From CAYVOV01 sp964453525 (lineage in GTDB: Bacteria; Chloroflexota; Dehalococcoidia; Dehalococcoidales; UBA2162), in the NCBI GenBank assembly GCA_964453525.1, contig CAYVOV010000001.1, forward strand, positions 1 through 64,000: 64,000 nucleotides of DNA. The letters run 5' to 3'. The position numbers and the translations under genes are program-made. How positions within the stretch are numbered: the first letter of the stretch is position 1; every line of letters begins with the position of its first letter. The notes under the pieces are model-generated. The model saw nothing but the letters and a program-made list of their open reading frames with translations, did no database searches and was not told where the DNA came from. Positions 33,132 through 41,809 of the stretch are shown here, in pieces.

Positions 33132-35572
33132 CGTTTATCTATCCAAGTATTGGACGTTTTCCTGACACCCGTTATGTTCGCTCTTGGCAGATGCAACCTC
33201 TTGGAATCGCAGTCCTTGCAGCTCTTACACCGTTAGACTGGCAAAAGGATTTCTATGATGATAGGCTTGAGCAAATAGACTATGACAAACCCACAGACCT
33301 AGTGGCGATCTCGATTGAAACTTATACTGCCCGACGGGGGTATCAGATTGCGGAGGAATTCCACAGGCGAGGTGTGCCCGTAGTTATGGGAGGGTATCAC
33401 GCGACGTTTTGTACAGAAGAAGTGCTCGAACACGCAGATGCTGTTTGTGTTGGAGAAGCAGAGGGTGTGTGGAACGACATACTTGAGGATAAAGCGACCG
33501 GTCAGTTGTCGAGGGTTTATTCATGTCCGCCATCGCATGACCTACGGGGTGTCAAGCCGGATCGCAATATCTTTCGTGGTAAGAATTATTTCAAGATGGC
33601 CCTCGTTGAGACTGGGCGTGGGTGCCGTTTCAAGTGTAATTTCTGTTCCATCACTGCCTTTCACAAAGCTACTTATCGAAGAAGACCCATTGATGAAATC
33701 ATCGGTGAGCTTAAGCAACTAAAGGAGAAGAGAGTATTCTTTGTGGATGATAATGTCATTGGCGATGTAGAGAACGCAAAAGAGCTTTTCCACGCATTGA
33801 AGCCATTAGGCATCCAGTGGATGAGTCAAGCAAGCGTTAACGTAGCGAGAGACCCAGCACTACTTGATCTTATGGTTGAAAGTGGGTGTCTAGGGCTCCT
33901 TATTGGCTTTGAATCTCTTAATCCAGACAATCTTATTAGCATGCGAAAGTCGATTAATGAGAATGTGGATTATGAGAAAGCACTTAGAGCTATGCGTGAG
34001 CGTGGTATACTTGTCTACGGCACCTTTATGTTCGGTTTCCCTGGCGATACACCGCAACTCATCCGTGACACAGTCCAGTTTGCTAAGAACCAAAAATTAT
34101 TCTTGGCTGCTTTTAACCATGCTACTCCTTTCCCTGGTACACCTCTATATGATGCATGTGATGCGGACAGGAGATTGGTGTATGACCGTTGGTGGATGAG
34201 CGATGAATTTGCCTTTGGGGAATTACCGTTTGAGCCAGAATGCATGACATCGTCTGAACTAGAACAGTGCTGTCACCAAGCTCGTCGGGATTTCTATGGA
34301 CTAACCTCAATTCTGCATCGAAGCATAGACCTTAAGGCTAACTGCGCGAGATTCCAAACAGCGGCATTTTTCTTCGGCTTGAATCTTTTACTACACCGGG
34401 AGGTTTCACAGAAGCGCGGAATCCCTTTAGGGCTAAGGAGTGCAACAACCAGCAGAAACACACGTCAAATACGAATCGAGCTTGCCAAACCATCGGATGA
34501 AATGGAACTCCGAAAGGTTTTACATGAGATGCCAATGCCAGGAGCCATCCACATGGCATATTTACGCGAGCCTAGCTTCTTTGGAGCTTTACAGGTGGAG
34601 GGACGGGATAATAGAGTACTCATTGGCAGGGATAATAAGTCAGGTCGGATTGTTGGGTTGGGGAGCCGATCTATCAAGACTGTGTTCATCAATGGTAGTC
34701 GTTCACCACTCGGATATCTGAGTAGTCTGCGATTAGCGGAAGAATATCGTGGGGGCACTTATCTGGCCCGAGGTTATCAAACTCTGCACGAATTACACCA
34801 AGACAGGCAGGTAAAGCTATATATTACAACGATTATGGAGGATAACTCTGTCGCGCGTGAGATTCTAACTTCGCATCGCGCTGGGCTACCAGCCTACCAT
34901 GACTACGGGCTCTATTGCTGCATGGCAATCAGTATGCAGCAAAATAAAAAAATAGCCTCTTCTAGAGAAGTGAATATCCGCTGTGCGACGCGGGAGGACG
35001 TACCTGCGATTATCGAATTCTGGCGACAGGAGGGAGCTAAAAAACAGTTTTTCCCAGAGTACAAGGCCGCCGATTTGCTATCTTCCGATGGTCTTCTCCG
35101 CGGGTTGAAACTTGAAGACACATTCCTCGCCTTTGATGGAGAAGAACTTGTGGGTACCACAGCAGCCTGGGACCAAAAATCTTTCCGACAGAGTCTAGTG
35201 ACGGGTTACAATAAGCAACTCAGGTTTATGCGTCTCCCATATAATGGTATTGCGCGACTTTTAAGGTATCCGATTCTTCCTAACCCGGGCTCTATCCTAG
35301 AATATGTTTGTCTCTCTTTGATATGTATCCGAAAGGATGATCCGTACGTCTTTGCGTCACTTTTGATGCAGATAATCAAACTCTATCGATCACGTTATTC
35401 ATTATTGACAGTAGGGCTACATGAGCGTGATCCGCTATTATCAGTATTACGCCAGTATCGTCATTTTCCCTATACGAGTCGTCTTTACGTTGTGTGCTGG
35501 GAAGACGGTGAGGAAGACTTCAGCAATCTTGACTTGTCGAGGATCCCTTATCTAGAATTGGGGGCCTTATAG
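33119..35572 (+). CDS. Fusion of B12-binding radical SAM enzyme with two GNAT-like domains
   Basis: An 817-residue fusion. Residues 1-450 form a complete B12/radical SAM enzyme (VVMGGYHATFCTEEVL; cluster site GRGCRFKCNFCSITAFH near 167; LIGFESLNPDN; GTFMFGFPGD), close to copies 1 and 4. Residues about 460-610 look like a GNAT acyltransferase (SPLGYLSSLRLAEEYRGG, then TYLARGY as the CoA-binding turn). Residues about 620-800 look like a second GNAT-like unit (NIRCATREDVPAIIEFWRQEG, LVGTTAAWDQ). Coupling a carbon-modifying enzyme to N-acyltransferases in one chain implies that they share a substrate. An AAAGGAGGAG box precedes ATG 33119, which overlaps the upstream gene. I know of no characterised protein with this layout. 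Confidence 0.85.
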   Translation: MARVTFIYPSIGRFPDTRYVRSWQMQPLGIAVLAALTPLDWQKDFYDDRLEQIDYDKPTDLVAISIETYTARRGYQIAEEFHRRGVPVVMGGYHATFCTEEVLEHADAVCVGEAEGVWNDILEDKATGQLSRVYSCPPSHDLRGVKPDRNIFRGKNYFKMALVETGRGCRFKCNFCSITAFHKATYRRRPIDEIIGELKQLKEKRVFFVDDNVIGDVENAKELFHALKPLGIQWMSQASVNVARDPALLDLMVESGCLGLLIGFESLNPDNLISMRKSINENVDYEKALRAMRERGILVYGTFMFGFPGDTPQLIRDTVQFAKNQKLFLAAFNHATPFPGTPLYDACDADRRLVYDRWWMSDEFAFGELPFEPECMTSSELEQCCHQARRDFYGLTSILHRSIDLKANCARFQTAAFFFGLNLLLHREVSQKRGIPLGLRSATTSRNTRQIRIELAKPSDEMELRKVLHEMPMPGAIHMAYLREPSFFGALQVEGRDNRVLIGRDNKSGRIVGLGSRSIKTVFINGSRSPLGYLSSLRLAEEYRGGTYLARGYQTLHELHQDRQVKLYITTIMEDNSVAREILTSHRAGLPAYHDYGLYCCMAISMQQNKKIASSREVNIRCATREDVPAIIEFWRQEGAKKQFFPEYKAADLLSSDGLLRGLKLEDTFLAFDGEELVGTTAAWDQKSFRQSLVTGYNKQLRFMRLPYNGIARLLRYPILPNPGSILEYVCLSLICIRKDDPYVFASLLMQIIKLYRSRYSLLTVGLHERDPLLSVLRQYRHFPYTSRLYVVCWEDGEEDFSNLDLSRIPYLELGAL

Positions 35573-36277
35573 ATGGGAATCACTACCGTTATTACTCCTA
35601 TTGCTGATTTGTCTGAAAAACATGTAGAAGACATGTTTCTCCTTATGCAATCATATTATTGCAATGTCACTGCAGATCAGTTCGTCAAAGACTTGAGAGA
35701 AAAAGACTGCGTGATTCTGCTTAGGGAAAATGGCCACATCTGTGGGTTCTCCACCCAGATGCTATTTAACCATGACGTCGACGGTCGTCAAATACTGGCG
35801 ATCTTTTCGGGCGATACAGTTATTGAGAAAAATTGTTGGCATTCGTTGGCTCTTCCGTTAGCTTGGGGCCGCTGGATGTTGTCGATTCTATATAATAATC
35901 CTGAGCGACAATTATACTGGTTTCTTATCAGCAAGGGATATAAAACCTATCGTTTCCTACCTATTTTTTTCCGGGACTTCTATCCCTCCTGCATGAAAGA
36001 GACACCAACTTTTGAAAAAGCCTTGATCTATAGCCTTGGCAGGAAAAAATTCGGCGACCGATTCGATTCTGAGTCGGAAGTTATTCGAGCATCAGAATTC
36101 TCCCAATATTTGCGACCAGGTGTAGCAGATATTACCAATACACGACGCAGAGACAAGCACGTAGCCTTTTTCGAGAAGGCTAACCCTGGCCACGTAAACG
36201 GAGATGAACTCGTTTGTGTAGCTCGATGCCATGAGAGTAACTTGAAGTCTTTCATTCTGAGGCGGCTACGTCAGTGA
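35573..36277 (+). CDS. GNAT-like acyltransferase homologue
   Basis: A 234-residue protein that starts at the base after the previous stop (TAGATGG). It resembles the GNAT-like part of the upstream fusion in layout: an N-terminal ISx-type strand-helix, KDCVILLRENGHICGFSTQM, then LAIFSGDTVIEKNCWHSLALPLAWGRWML and LYWFLISKGYKTYRFLPIFFRDFYPSC. The last pattern (unable to match a textbook acetyl-CoA turn) is closer to the N-acyl-amino-acid-synthase-like or lipid GNAT groups. The role is inferred from context only: between the fusion gene and the GH3 enzyme it may transfer an activated acyl group. Confidence 0.6.
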   Translation: MGITTVITPIADLSEKHVEDMFLLMQSYYCNVTADQFVKDLREKDCVILLRENGHICGFSTQMLFNHDVDGRQILAIFSGDTVIEKNCWHSLALPLAWGRWMLSILYNNPERQLYWFLISKGYKTYRFLPIFFRDFYPSCMKETPTFEKALIYSLGRKKFGDRFDSESEVIRASEFSQYLRPGVADITNTRRRDKHVAFFEKANPGHVNGDELVCVARCHESNLKSFILRRLRQ

Positions 36278-37911
36278 GAATGCATACATTGACCCGGCTC
36301 CTCTCAAACTGGTCGTGGATCCGCCTAAACACGCCAGAGTATTATCGCTTTCTTAAGAATCTGGATGACGTTAAGGAAGTACAGCGTCAGTATTTAATGA
36401 ATCTGCTACGCAAGAACGCTAAAACCGAATATGGAATACTACACACTTTTACTGATATACCCTCTGTACAGAAATACCAACAGGTTGTTCCGCTCACGAA
36501 TTATGAGCAATATTGGCCTTACATAGAAAATATTGCCCAAGGCAAGCAAAGAGTATTAACTGATGAACCAGTCCTTCTGTTCGAACCATCGAGTGGGACG
36601 TCATCTGCCTCAAAACTCATTCCCTATACCAAGCCTCTTAAAGTAGAATTCCAACGCGGAATTGCCCCTTGGGTTGTTTCTCTTTTTATGCGGAAACCTG
36701 AGCTCCTTAGAGGCTCAGCTTACTGGTCGATATCACCGCCAATGACGCAGGAGCGATACCACGGTAGGATACCGGTGGGGTTCAATGGGGATGCGGAATA
36801 CCTGGGATTTATGGGGCGATTGCTTCATGGCCGTGTAACCGCTGTTCCTCAGAAAGTGACACGCTATATAGATTCAGATGTTTTTAGGCTGCAGACACTT
36901 ATGTACCTGCTTGCTGATGAAAGCTTGGCCTTGATCTCGATCTGGAGCCCGACGTTCCTGACACTACTCTTAACAGAGCTAACTCAAAATCAGGATAAAA
37001 TCCTGTGGTTATTAGAGGCGAGTGAACTCGATGAAGGTATGAAGCGTGCTGAAACTGTCCGATGGATTATGCAGAATGAACATGAAGATAACCTTTTTGA
37101 ACGCATCTGGCCGAATCTTTCCGTGATTAGTTGCTGGACACACGGACCTTCTGCGTTGTATGCCAAGGCGATTCGAAAGTACTTTCCTAACGTTGAGATA
37201 CAAGGAAAAGGGTTAGTGGCCACAGAAGCCTTTGTCTCCCTGCCGTTAATGGTTGATTGCGATCCTGTTCTGGCCGTAAATTCACATTTCTTCGAATTCG
37301 TCGATAGTGGAAGCGGTGACATCTTTCTAGCTCATGAGGTAGAAGAGGGGAAGGTTTATTCCGTAGTTGTCACCACAAATGGCGGATTGTATCGATATCG
37401 ATTAGAAGACTTAGTTAAGGTGACTGGATTCTTCCTTGGAGCGCCCACGTTACGCTTTGAAGCTAAGGAGAGGGTTGTTTCGGATCTGTTCGGCGAGAAG
37501 CTCCATGCCGACCACGTGCAACGCAGTGTGGTAGATACCTTTTCTAGATGTTCAATAGAGCTGTTATTCTTCCTTTTAGCTCCTGTAGAGAATCCAAACG
37601 AGACAATAGCTTACAGTCTATTCTTTGATACGGAGAGTATAACTAAAAGGCAGGCCGAATTCATTAGAGATACTCTGGAAGAGCGACTATGTGAGAATTT
37701 TCATTATGCTCATTGCAGAAATATTGGACAACTAGGAGCTCTGCAATTGTTTCTAATTGACCGATCCAGTGATTTACCAGAAGAAACCTTTGTTCGCGAG
37801 ATGCAACGTCGTGGTTTAAAGTTAGGTGATATCAAGTCGGCGGTCTTAGATAAGGAAATAGGATGGGAGCAATGTTTTCACGGCCGATTCCTATGTTCCA
37901 TTGACAATTGA
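36274..37911 (+). CDS. GH3-family acyl-adenylating enzyme / acyl-acid amido synthetase
   Basis: A 545-residue protein of the GH3 (auxin-responsive promoter) family, best known from plants where it joins amino acids to auxin or jasmonate through an acyl-AMP. The three nucleotide motifs are present: EPSSGTSSASKLIPYTK (residues about 107-123), GLVATEAFVSLP, and YRYRLEDLVKV near residue 370; FGEKLHADHVQ follows. Start is GTG 36274, overlapping the upstream TGA, or ATG 36280. In this cluster it would activate a carboxylic acid, perhaps a fatty or isoprenoid acid, for amide formation with the adjacent GNATs. That link is inference. It is the last rightward gene; the next gene is convergent 30 bp away. 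Confidence 0.88.
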   Translation: MRMHTLTRLLSNWSWIRLNTPEYYRFLKNLDDVKEVQRQYLMNLLRKNAKTEYGILHTFTDIPSVQKYQQVVPLTNYEQYWPYIENIAQGKQRVLTDEPVLLFEPSSGTSSASKLIPYTKPLKVEFQRGIAPWVVSLFMRKPELLRGSAYWSISPPMTQERYHGRIPVGFNGDAEYLGFMGRLLHGRVTAVPQKVTRYIDSDVFRLQTLMYLLADESLALISIWSPTFLTLLLTELTQNQDKILWLLEASELDEGMKRAETVRWIMQNEHEDNLFERIWPNLSVISCWTHGPSALYAKAIRKYFPNVEIQGKGLVATEAFVSLPLMVDCDPVLAVNSHFFEFVDSGSGDIFLAHEVEEGKVYSVVVTTNGGLYRYRLEDLVKVTGFFLGAPTLRFEAKERVVSDLFGEKLHADHVQRSVVDTFSRCSIELLFFLLAPVENPNETIAYSLFFDTESITKRQAEFIRDTLEERLCENFHYAHCRNIGQLGALQLFLIDRSSDLPEETFVREMQRRGLKLGDIKSAVLDKEIGWEQCFHGRFLCSIDN

Positions 37912-37940
37912 TGAAAAGGTATTGAGATTACAACGGTATT

Positions 37941-39269
37941 TCAGCGTCGCCTAAAACGTGTCCCCAGTTTTTTCAACGCTTCCTTTCTGATCAGCTGATT
38001 ATATGTCCAGTAGACTCCCATCTTGTATGGTGTACGCATGTTTGTTCTCGGCTCAAAGAATCGCCTAAAAATTGAACCAAAGCTATTCCATTTAGACCTG
38101 ATGTCGAATCCAATCTGCGTGAGTTCCTCTGCTGTCATCTGTGCTGGTCTAAAGGCAGCATGATTGAACTGATACTCGGGGTGTAGCCACCACTTTCCTT
38201 CGTACAGAAGCCGACCTTCCTCCTGCAGTTTCTGGTATAGAGATGTCCGCGGATATGGCACAAGTACGCTGAAGCCAGCAAATGTAAACTTGCACCGGAG
38301 GGCGAAATCAAGCGTTTTGTAGAGACTGTCAATTGTATCATCATCATGACCTAAGACAAAAAAGGCAAATGTTTGAAGTCCGTATTCCTTTAAAATCTCA
38401 ATTTCTCGCTCGTAGCCATCGAATCCTCTTAGGTTTGGAGTCTTGTTCATTGACTGCAAAACCTTTGGATCAAGAGACTCAAAGCCAATCAGATTGCCAA
38501 CACAGCCACTTTCCACCATGAGCTCTATAAGTTCTCTGTCATTAACCATGTCGATGCTTGCCTGACTTACCCAACGGATGCGGAGAGGTATCAGTGCGCG
38601 AAAAAGTTGCTTTGCCGCTTCACGGTCGGCAACGATGTTATCATCAACGAAGAAAATTAGTTTTCGTTCTTGGTGTTCGATCTCAGCGATTACCTCGTCC
38701 ACGGGGCGGACGCAGTGGGTCTGGTTGAAAAAGACACTGACAGCACAGAAATTACACGCGTATCTGCAACCTCGCCCGAACTGAACTAATGTAATGGGAA
38801 GGTAGTTTTTCCCCTTAAAAATATCACGGCGGGGGAAAAACGCTGCTTGCGGTACACTTGGTTTTGCCCTATAAGCTGGTTTGAGATTGCCTAATTTAGC
38901 ATCCTTTATTACACGAGCCCAGACGGTCTCCGCTTCCCCGATGACAATTGCATCAGCGTGAAGAGCCGCTTCTTCTGGGAGGAGGGTTGGATGAAATCCT
39001 CCAAAAACGACTGGCACTCCACGCTTACGATATTCCTGACTGATTTCATATGACCGTCTGGCGGTAAAGGTCTGGACTGTGATGGCAACTAAGTCTGTCG
39101 GGTCATCGTAGGGAATTTCCTCGTATAAATCGTCAATCAGCACGACATCGACCTCCGGGGGAGTCAGCCCAGCCACCACGGCCAGTGATAGTGGCTCCAT
39201 TTGTGCTTCATCAACGTAGAGTGAATGGCCCATCCTGCCGATGTTTGGCCTAATTAGCGTTAGTTTCAT
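37941..39269 (-). CDS. B12-binding radical SAM protein (cluster copy 4)
   Basis: A 442-residue enzyme, close in sequence to the copy at 27820 and to the N-terminal half of the fusion at 33119. Features are LIRPNIGRMGHSLYVDEAQM, VVFGGFHPTLLPEEAALH, the cluster site GRGCRYACNFCAVSVFF near residue 170, IFFVDDNIVADRE, NLIGFESLDPKVL and FVLGHDDD. Its tail (HPEYQFNHAAFRPAQMTAEEL) matches the same segment in the other two. It faces the seven-gene run on the opposite strand, so it is separately transcribed. The duplication suggests iterative modification of one scaffold by related enzymes. Confidence 0.92.
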   Translation of the reverse strand: MKLTLIRPNIGRMGHSLYVDEAQMEPLSLAVVAGLTPPEVDVVLIDDLYEEIPYDDPTDLVAITVQTFTARRSYEISQEYRKRGVPVVFGGFHPTLLPEEAALHADAIVIGEAETVWARVIKDAKLGNLKPAYRAKPSVPQAAFFPRRDIFKGKNYLPITLVQFGRGCRYACNFCAVSVFFNQTHCVRPVDEVIAEIEHQERKLIFFVDDNIVADREAAKQLFRALIPLRIRWVSQASIDMVNDRELIELMVESGCVGNLIGFESLDPKVLQSMNKTPNLRGFDGYEREIEILKEYGLQTFAFFVLGHDDDTIDSLYKTLDFALRCKFTFAGFSVLVPYPRTSLYQKLQEEGRLLYEGKWWLHPEYQFNHAAFRPAQMTAEELTQIGFDIRSKWNSFGSIFRRFFEPRTNMRTPYKMGVYWTYNQLIRKEALKKLGTRFRRR

Positions 39270-39527
39270 TACTTTTTTGTCTAGTTGTATATTTGGAGTA
39301 TAAAGATTTTACTCTATCAAGGAATTACTAATACCTTAGATTATTCAACTCCGAATTGAAACCATATACAATGAAACATATTCTGTGGTGTAGTTATGAA
39401 AGTTCCCAATATATAATATTGTTCAGTCTAACGGGATTCTATACTTTTATTCAATAAATAATTATAATCTTTTTACATAATACCTGACTTCATTTTTTGA
39501 TCTGCTCCCACAAAGGTTACCACTCTT
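39270..39527. other. AT-rich spacer upstream of the leftward radical SAM gene
   Basis: No gene is seen. The promoter of the leftward radical SAM gene probably lies here. Confidence 0.4.
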
Positions 39528-39621
39528 TAAGTTAGGATTACCGGTAATTTAACTTCAGGAGCAGGTGGCCGGTAACCAAGCGAGATATGAGGACGTACCT
39601 GATTGTACTCCCTCCTCCATG
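39528..39621 (-). pseudogene. C-terminal relic of an IS3/IS481-type transposase
   Basis: Read on the minus strand, 39621 down to 39528 gives EPWRREYNQVRPHISLGYRP followed by PAPEVKLPVILT and a stop. This is the well-known C-terminal end of DDE transposases of the IS3/IS481 type. No start, catalytic core or inverted repeats remain. It marks a former insertion at the edge of the radical SAM cluster. Confidence 0.85.
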
Positions 39622-39723
39622 GCTCTATCAATACTTGTTACAAAAAAGGTCCGCCACAATGTACGCCTAGCGCCCAAGTGTATGATATCCTCTGAAAAAA
39701 GGAACATTTATTGAAAAGTAAGG

Positions 39724-40947
39724 CTAGATATTACTTCTGACTCTCCTGCCCCACCAGAAGAAACCAGCTGCGGCGACAAATCCGAAAGCGGCAATCGGTA
39801 CCCAGACCAAGTTAGGAGTCTCGGTGAACGTATCAAGCAGAACGCCGCCTACCAGAGGAGCTACCGACATACCGATTGTCTCACTCCATCCGAAGAAGCC
39901 CATATAACGCCCTCTTTTATCATCTGGAGCCAGTTCACCGACCACCGCCGTGGCTACCGGTGAAAATATTATTTCTCCTGTGGTAACGATAACCATTGCT
40001 ATTACCGCCCATCCGAAACTGGTAGCCCAGCCCATGTAGAGCCATCCTATCATATACAGCAGACTGCCCAGCACCAGGACATGGTATTTTCTGAGTCTAC
40101 TGATTCCAAAAGCCACAGGATACTGAAAGAGTACGACGAAGAGCCCGTTGGTGGTCAGCAGGAGACCGTACTCGGATGTTGAGAATCCAAGACGGTCAAC
40201 GGTAAAGACGGATAACGTGCTTCCCAGGTGAGCCATACATAGGAAGGCCAAAAGACAGAAACCAGTGAATAACACGAATGATCTGTTTTTAGCCACAGAG
40301 AAAATACTGCGTATATCAATACGTTCAGGCATTTTACTGTAGGATTCCCTGAGGGAGAACAGAATAATGAGAAAAGCGACGATGTTCATCAGGACAGCAG
40401 TGGCGAAAAGCCATGCGTAGGAAAGGAATGTGGCAAGATAACCACCGAGGGCAGGTCCAGATGCCCAACCAAGGTTCCGTCCGACACGGAGTAAACCATA
40501 GGTCTCCGTTAATCTTTCTCTTTTAGAGAGGTCTGCCACCATCGCTGATAAAACCGGACGGGCTGCCATCCCGGTTGCTCTGCCGAGAATATATACAATC
40601 AATATTACCCAGACAGGGGCGGAGAACGATATCATAGCTATCATACCGAGGTTATTTAGGATATTCATACTCATCGAGATGAGTATGATTTTCTTACGTC
40701 CGTACTTGTCTGAAAGGTATCCGCCTATCATCTGGGTTACAGCCGAGATTAGTCCGCTGGCGAGGAAGGCTGTGCCGACAAGTGTCATAGCGACACCACG
40801 CTCCTGGTATAGGTAAAGAGAGAGGAAGGGAACGCAGGTAGAGAAGCCAGCGGCGTTGATTAGGTCGACCAGCGTAAGGATCCATATCCCTTTATCGAAT
40901 CGGCTGAAAATATTCCGGGTAGATTTAAATGACAGGTTCATAAACAA
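39724..40947 (-). CDS. MFS exporter (DHA1 multidrug-type)
   Basis: A 407-residue membrane transporter with twelve hydrophobic helices. The MFS signature between helices 2 and 3 is GGYLSDKYGRKK; the antiporter-type motif near helix 5 is GLLRVGRNLGWASGPALGGYLA; the second-half repeat is APDDKRGRYMGFFGW. This layout fits proton-driven drug or metabolite efflux. It lies leftward beyond the radical SAM/GH3 cluster, separated by a transposase relic. It may export the cluster's product, though it is not in the same operon. Confidence 0.9.
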   Translation of the reverse strand: MFMNLSFKSTRNIFSRFDKGIWILTLVDLINAAGFSTCVPFLSLYLYQERGVAMTLVGTAFLASGLISAVTQMIGGYLSDKYGRKKIILISMSMNILNNLGMIAMISFSAPVWVILIVYILGRATGMAARPVLSAMVADLSKRERLTETYGLLRVGRNLGWASGPALGGYLATFLSYAWLFATAVLMNIVAFLIILFSLRESYSKMPERIDIRSIFSVAKNRSFVLFTGFCLLAFLCMAHLGSTLSVFTVDRLGFSTSEYGLLLTTNGLFVVLFQYPVAFGISRLRKYHVLVLGSLLYMIGWLYMGWATSFGWAVIAMVIVTTGEIIFSPVATAVVGELAPDDKRGRYMGFFGWSETIGMSVAPLVGGVLLDTFTETPNLVWVPIAAFGFVAAAGFFWWGRRVRSNI

Positions 40948-41180
40948 TATAGATTCTTCTAATTACCACTTTAGAGTATTATACACGGTTAGGTCGGTTA
41001 CTCCACTGATAATGGCATCATAGCTTGTGGTATTGACTGTCAACTTTATGATTCGCTATTGATAGTTGGTTGACTGCAAGGGATGCACTTTGCTGATCCT
41101 TGACTATTTCAGTGAATAAGACCGGCATAACCCAGATTTATCTGATCTGAATATTATTGACAAGTTATAAAAATTAATGC

Positions 41181-41201
41181 TATAGTTGACTAAGGTGATA
41201 G
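41181..41201. promoter_or_regulatory. Possible Rrf2/IscR-type operator
   Basis: TATAGTTGACTAAGGTGATAG lies 43 bp upstream of the Rrf2 gene and resembles the ATAGTTGACTA half-site of IscR type-1 boxes. It may allow autoregulation. Confidence 0.4.
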
Positions 41202-41243
41202 TTTTAATAAACAATAGAACGATATATAAAAAAGGCAATTTGG

Positions 41244-41687
41244 ATGAAACTTACTACCAAGGGCAGATATGGAACGAGAGCTCTTCTCGAGCTTGCTTTA
41301 AATATAGAAAAACAGCCGGTGTATTTAAAAGATATCGCCTTTAGGCAACAGATACCTTTAGCATATCTGGTGCAGATTGTGAGTCTGTTAATTTCTGGGG
41401 GGATTGTCAGGAGCACCAGAGGAGTTAGAGGAGGTATATCATTGGTAAAGGATCCTTCAGAAATAAAGTTGAGTGAGGTTATCAAACTGCTGGAGGGTTC
41501 AATCGATCCGGCAGAATGTATCGAAAAGCCAAAAGTTTGTGAAAGAGCGGATACATGCGTGATGAGAGACGTGTGGATAGAAATGAAAAACGCCATGGAT
41601 AGAGTTCTTGAATCAACCACACTTCAGGATCTATTAGAGCGGCAGCTTGAGAAAAATGCAAATAAAGAAGAAATGTACTACATATAG
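41244..41687 (+). CDS. Rrf2-family transcriptional regulator, probably Fe-S containing
   Basis: A 147-residue regulator. The N-terminal winged helix starts MKLTTKGRYGTRALLELAL and includes LKDIAFRQQIPLAYLVQIVSLL and GVRGGISL. Three Cys follow (ECIEKPKVCERADTCV, residues about 92-107) in the place where IscR and NsrR bind an Fe-S cluster, with spacing C-x6-C-x5-C. It probably senses redox state, iron or nitric oxide. The two redox genes just downstream on the same strand (122 bp away) are the likely target, along with its own promoter. Confidence 0.9.
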   Translation: MKLTTKGRYGTRALLELALNIEKQPVYLKDIAFRQQIPLAYLVQIVSLLISGGIVRSTRGVRGGISLVKDPSEIKLSEVIKLLEGSIDPAECIEKPKVCERADTCVMRDVWIEMKNAMDRVLESTTLQDLLERQLEKNANKEEMYYI

Positions 41688-41809
41688 GTAAACATCACGT
41701 TGTGCCTATCAAGAAGTCAATGACGCATCCCGTCACGCAAACATGATATATGACAAATGCAATGATGGGATAACCTTAGCAACAATGAAAGGTAAAGGAG
41801 TAACAGTAA

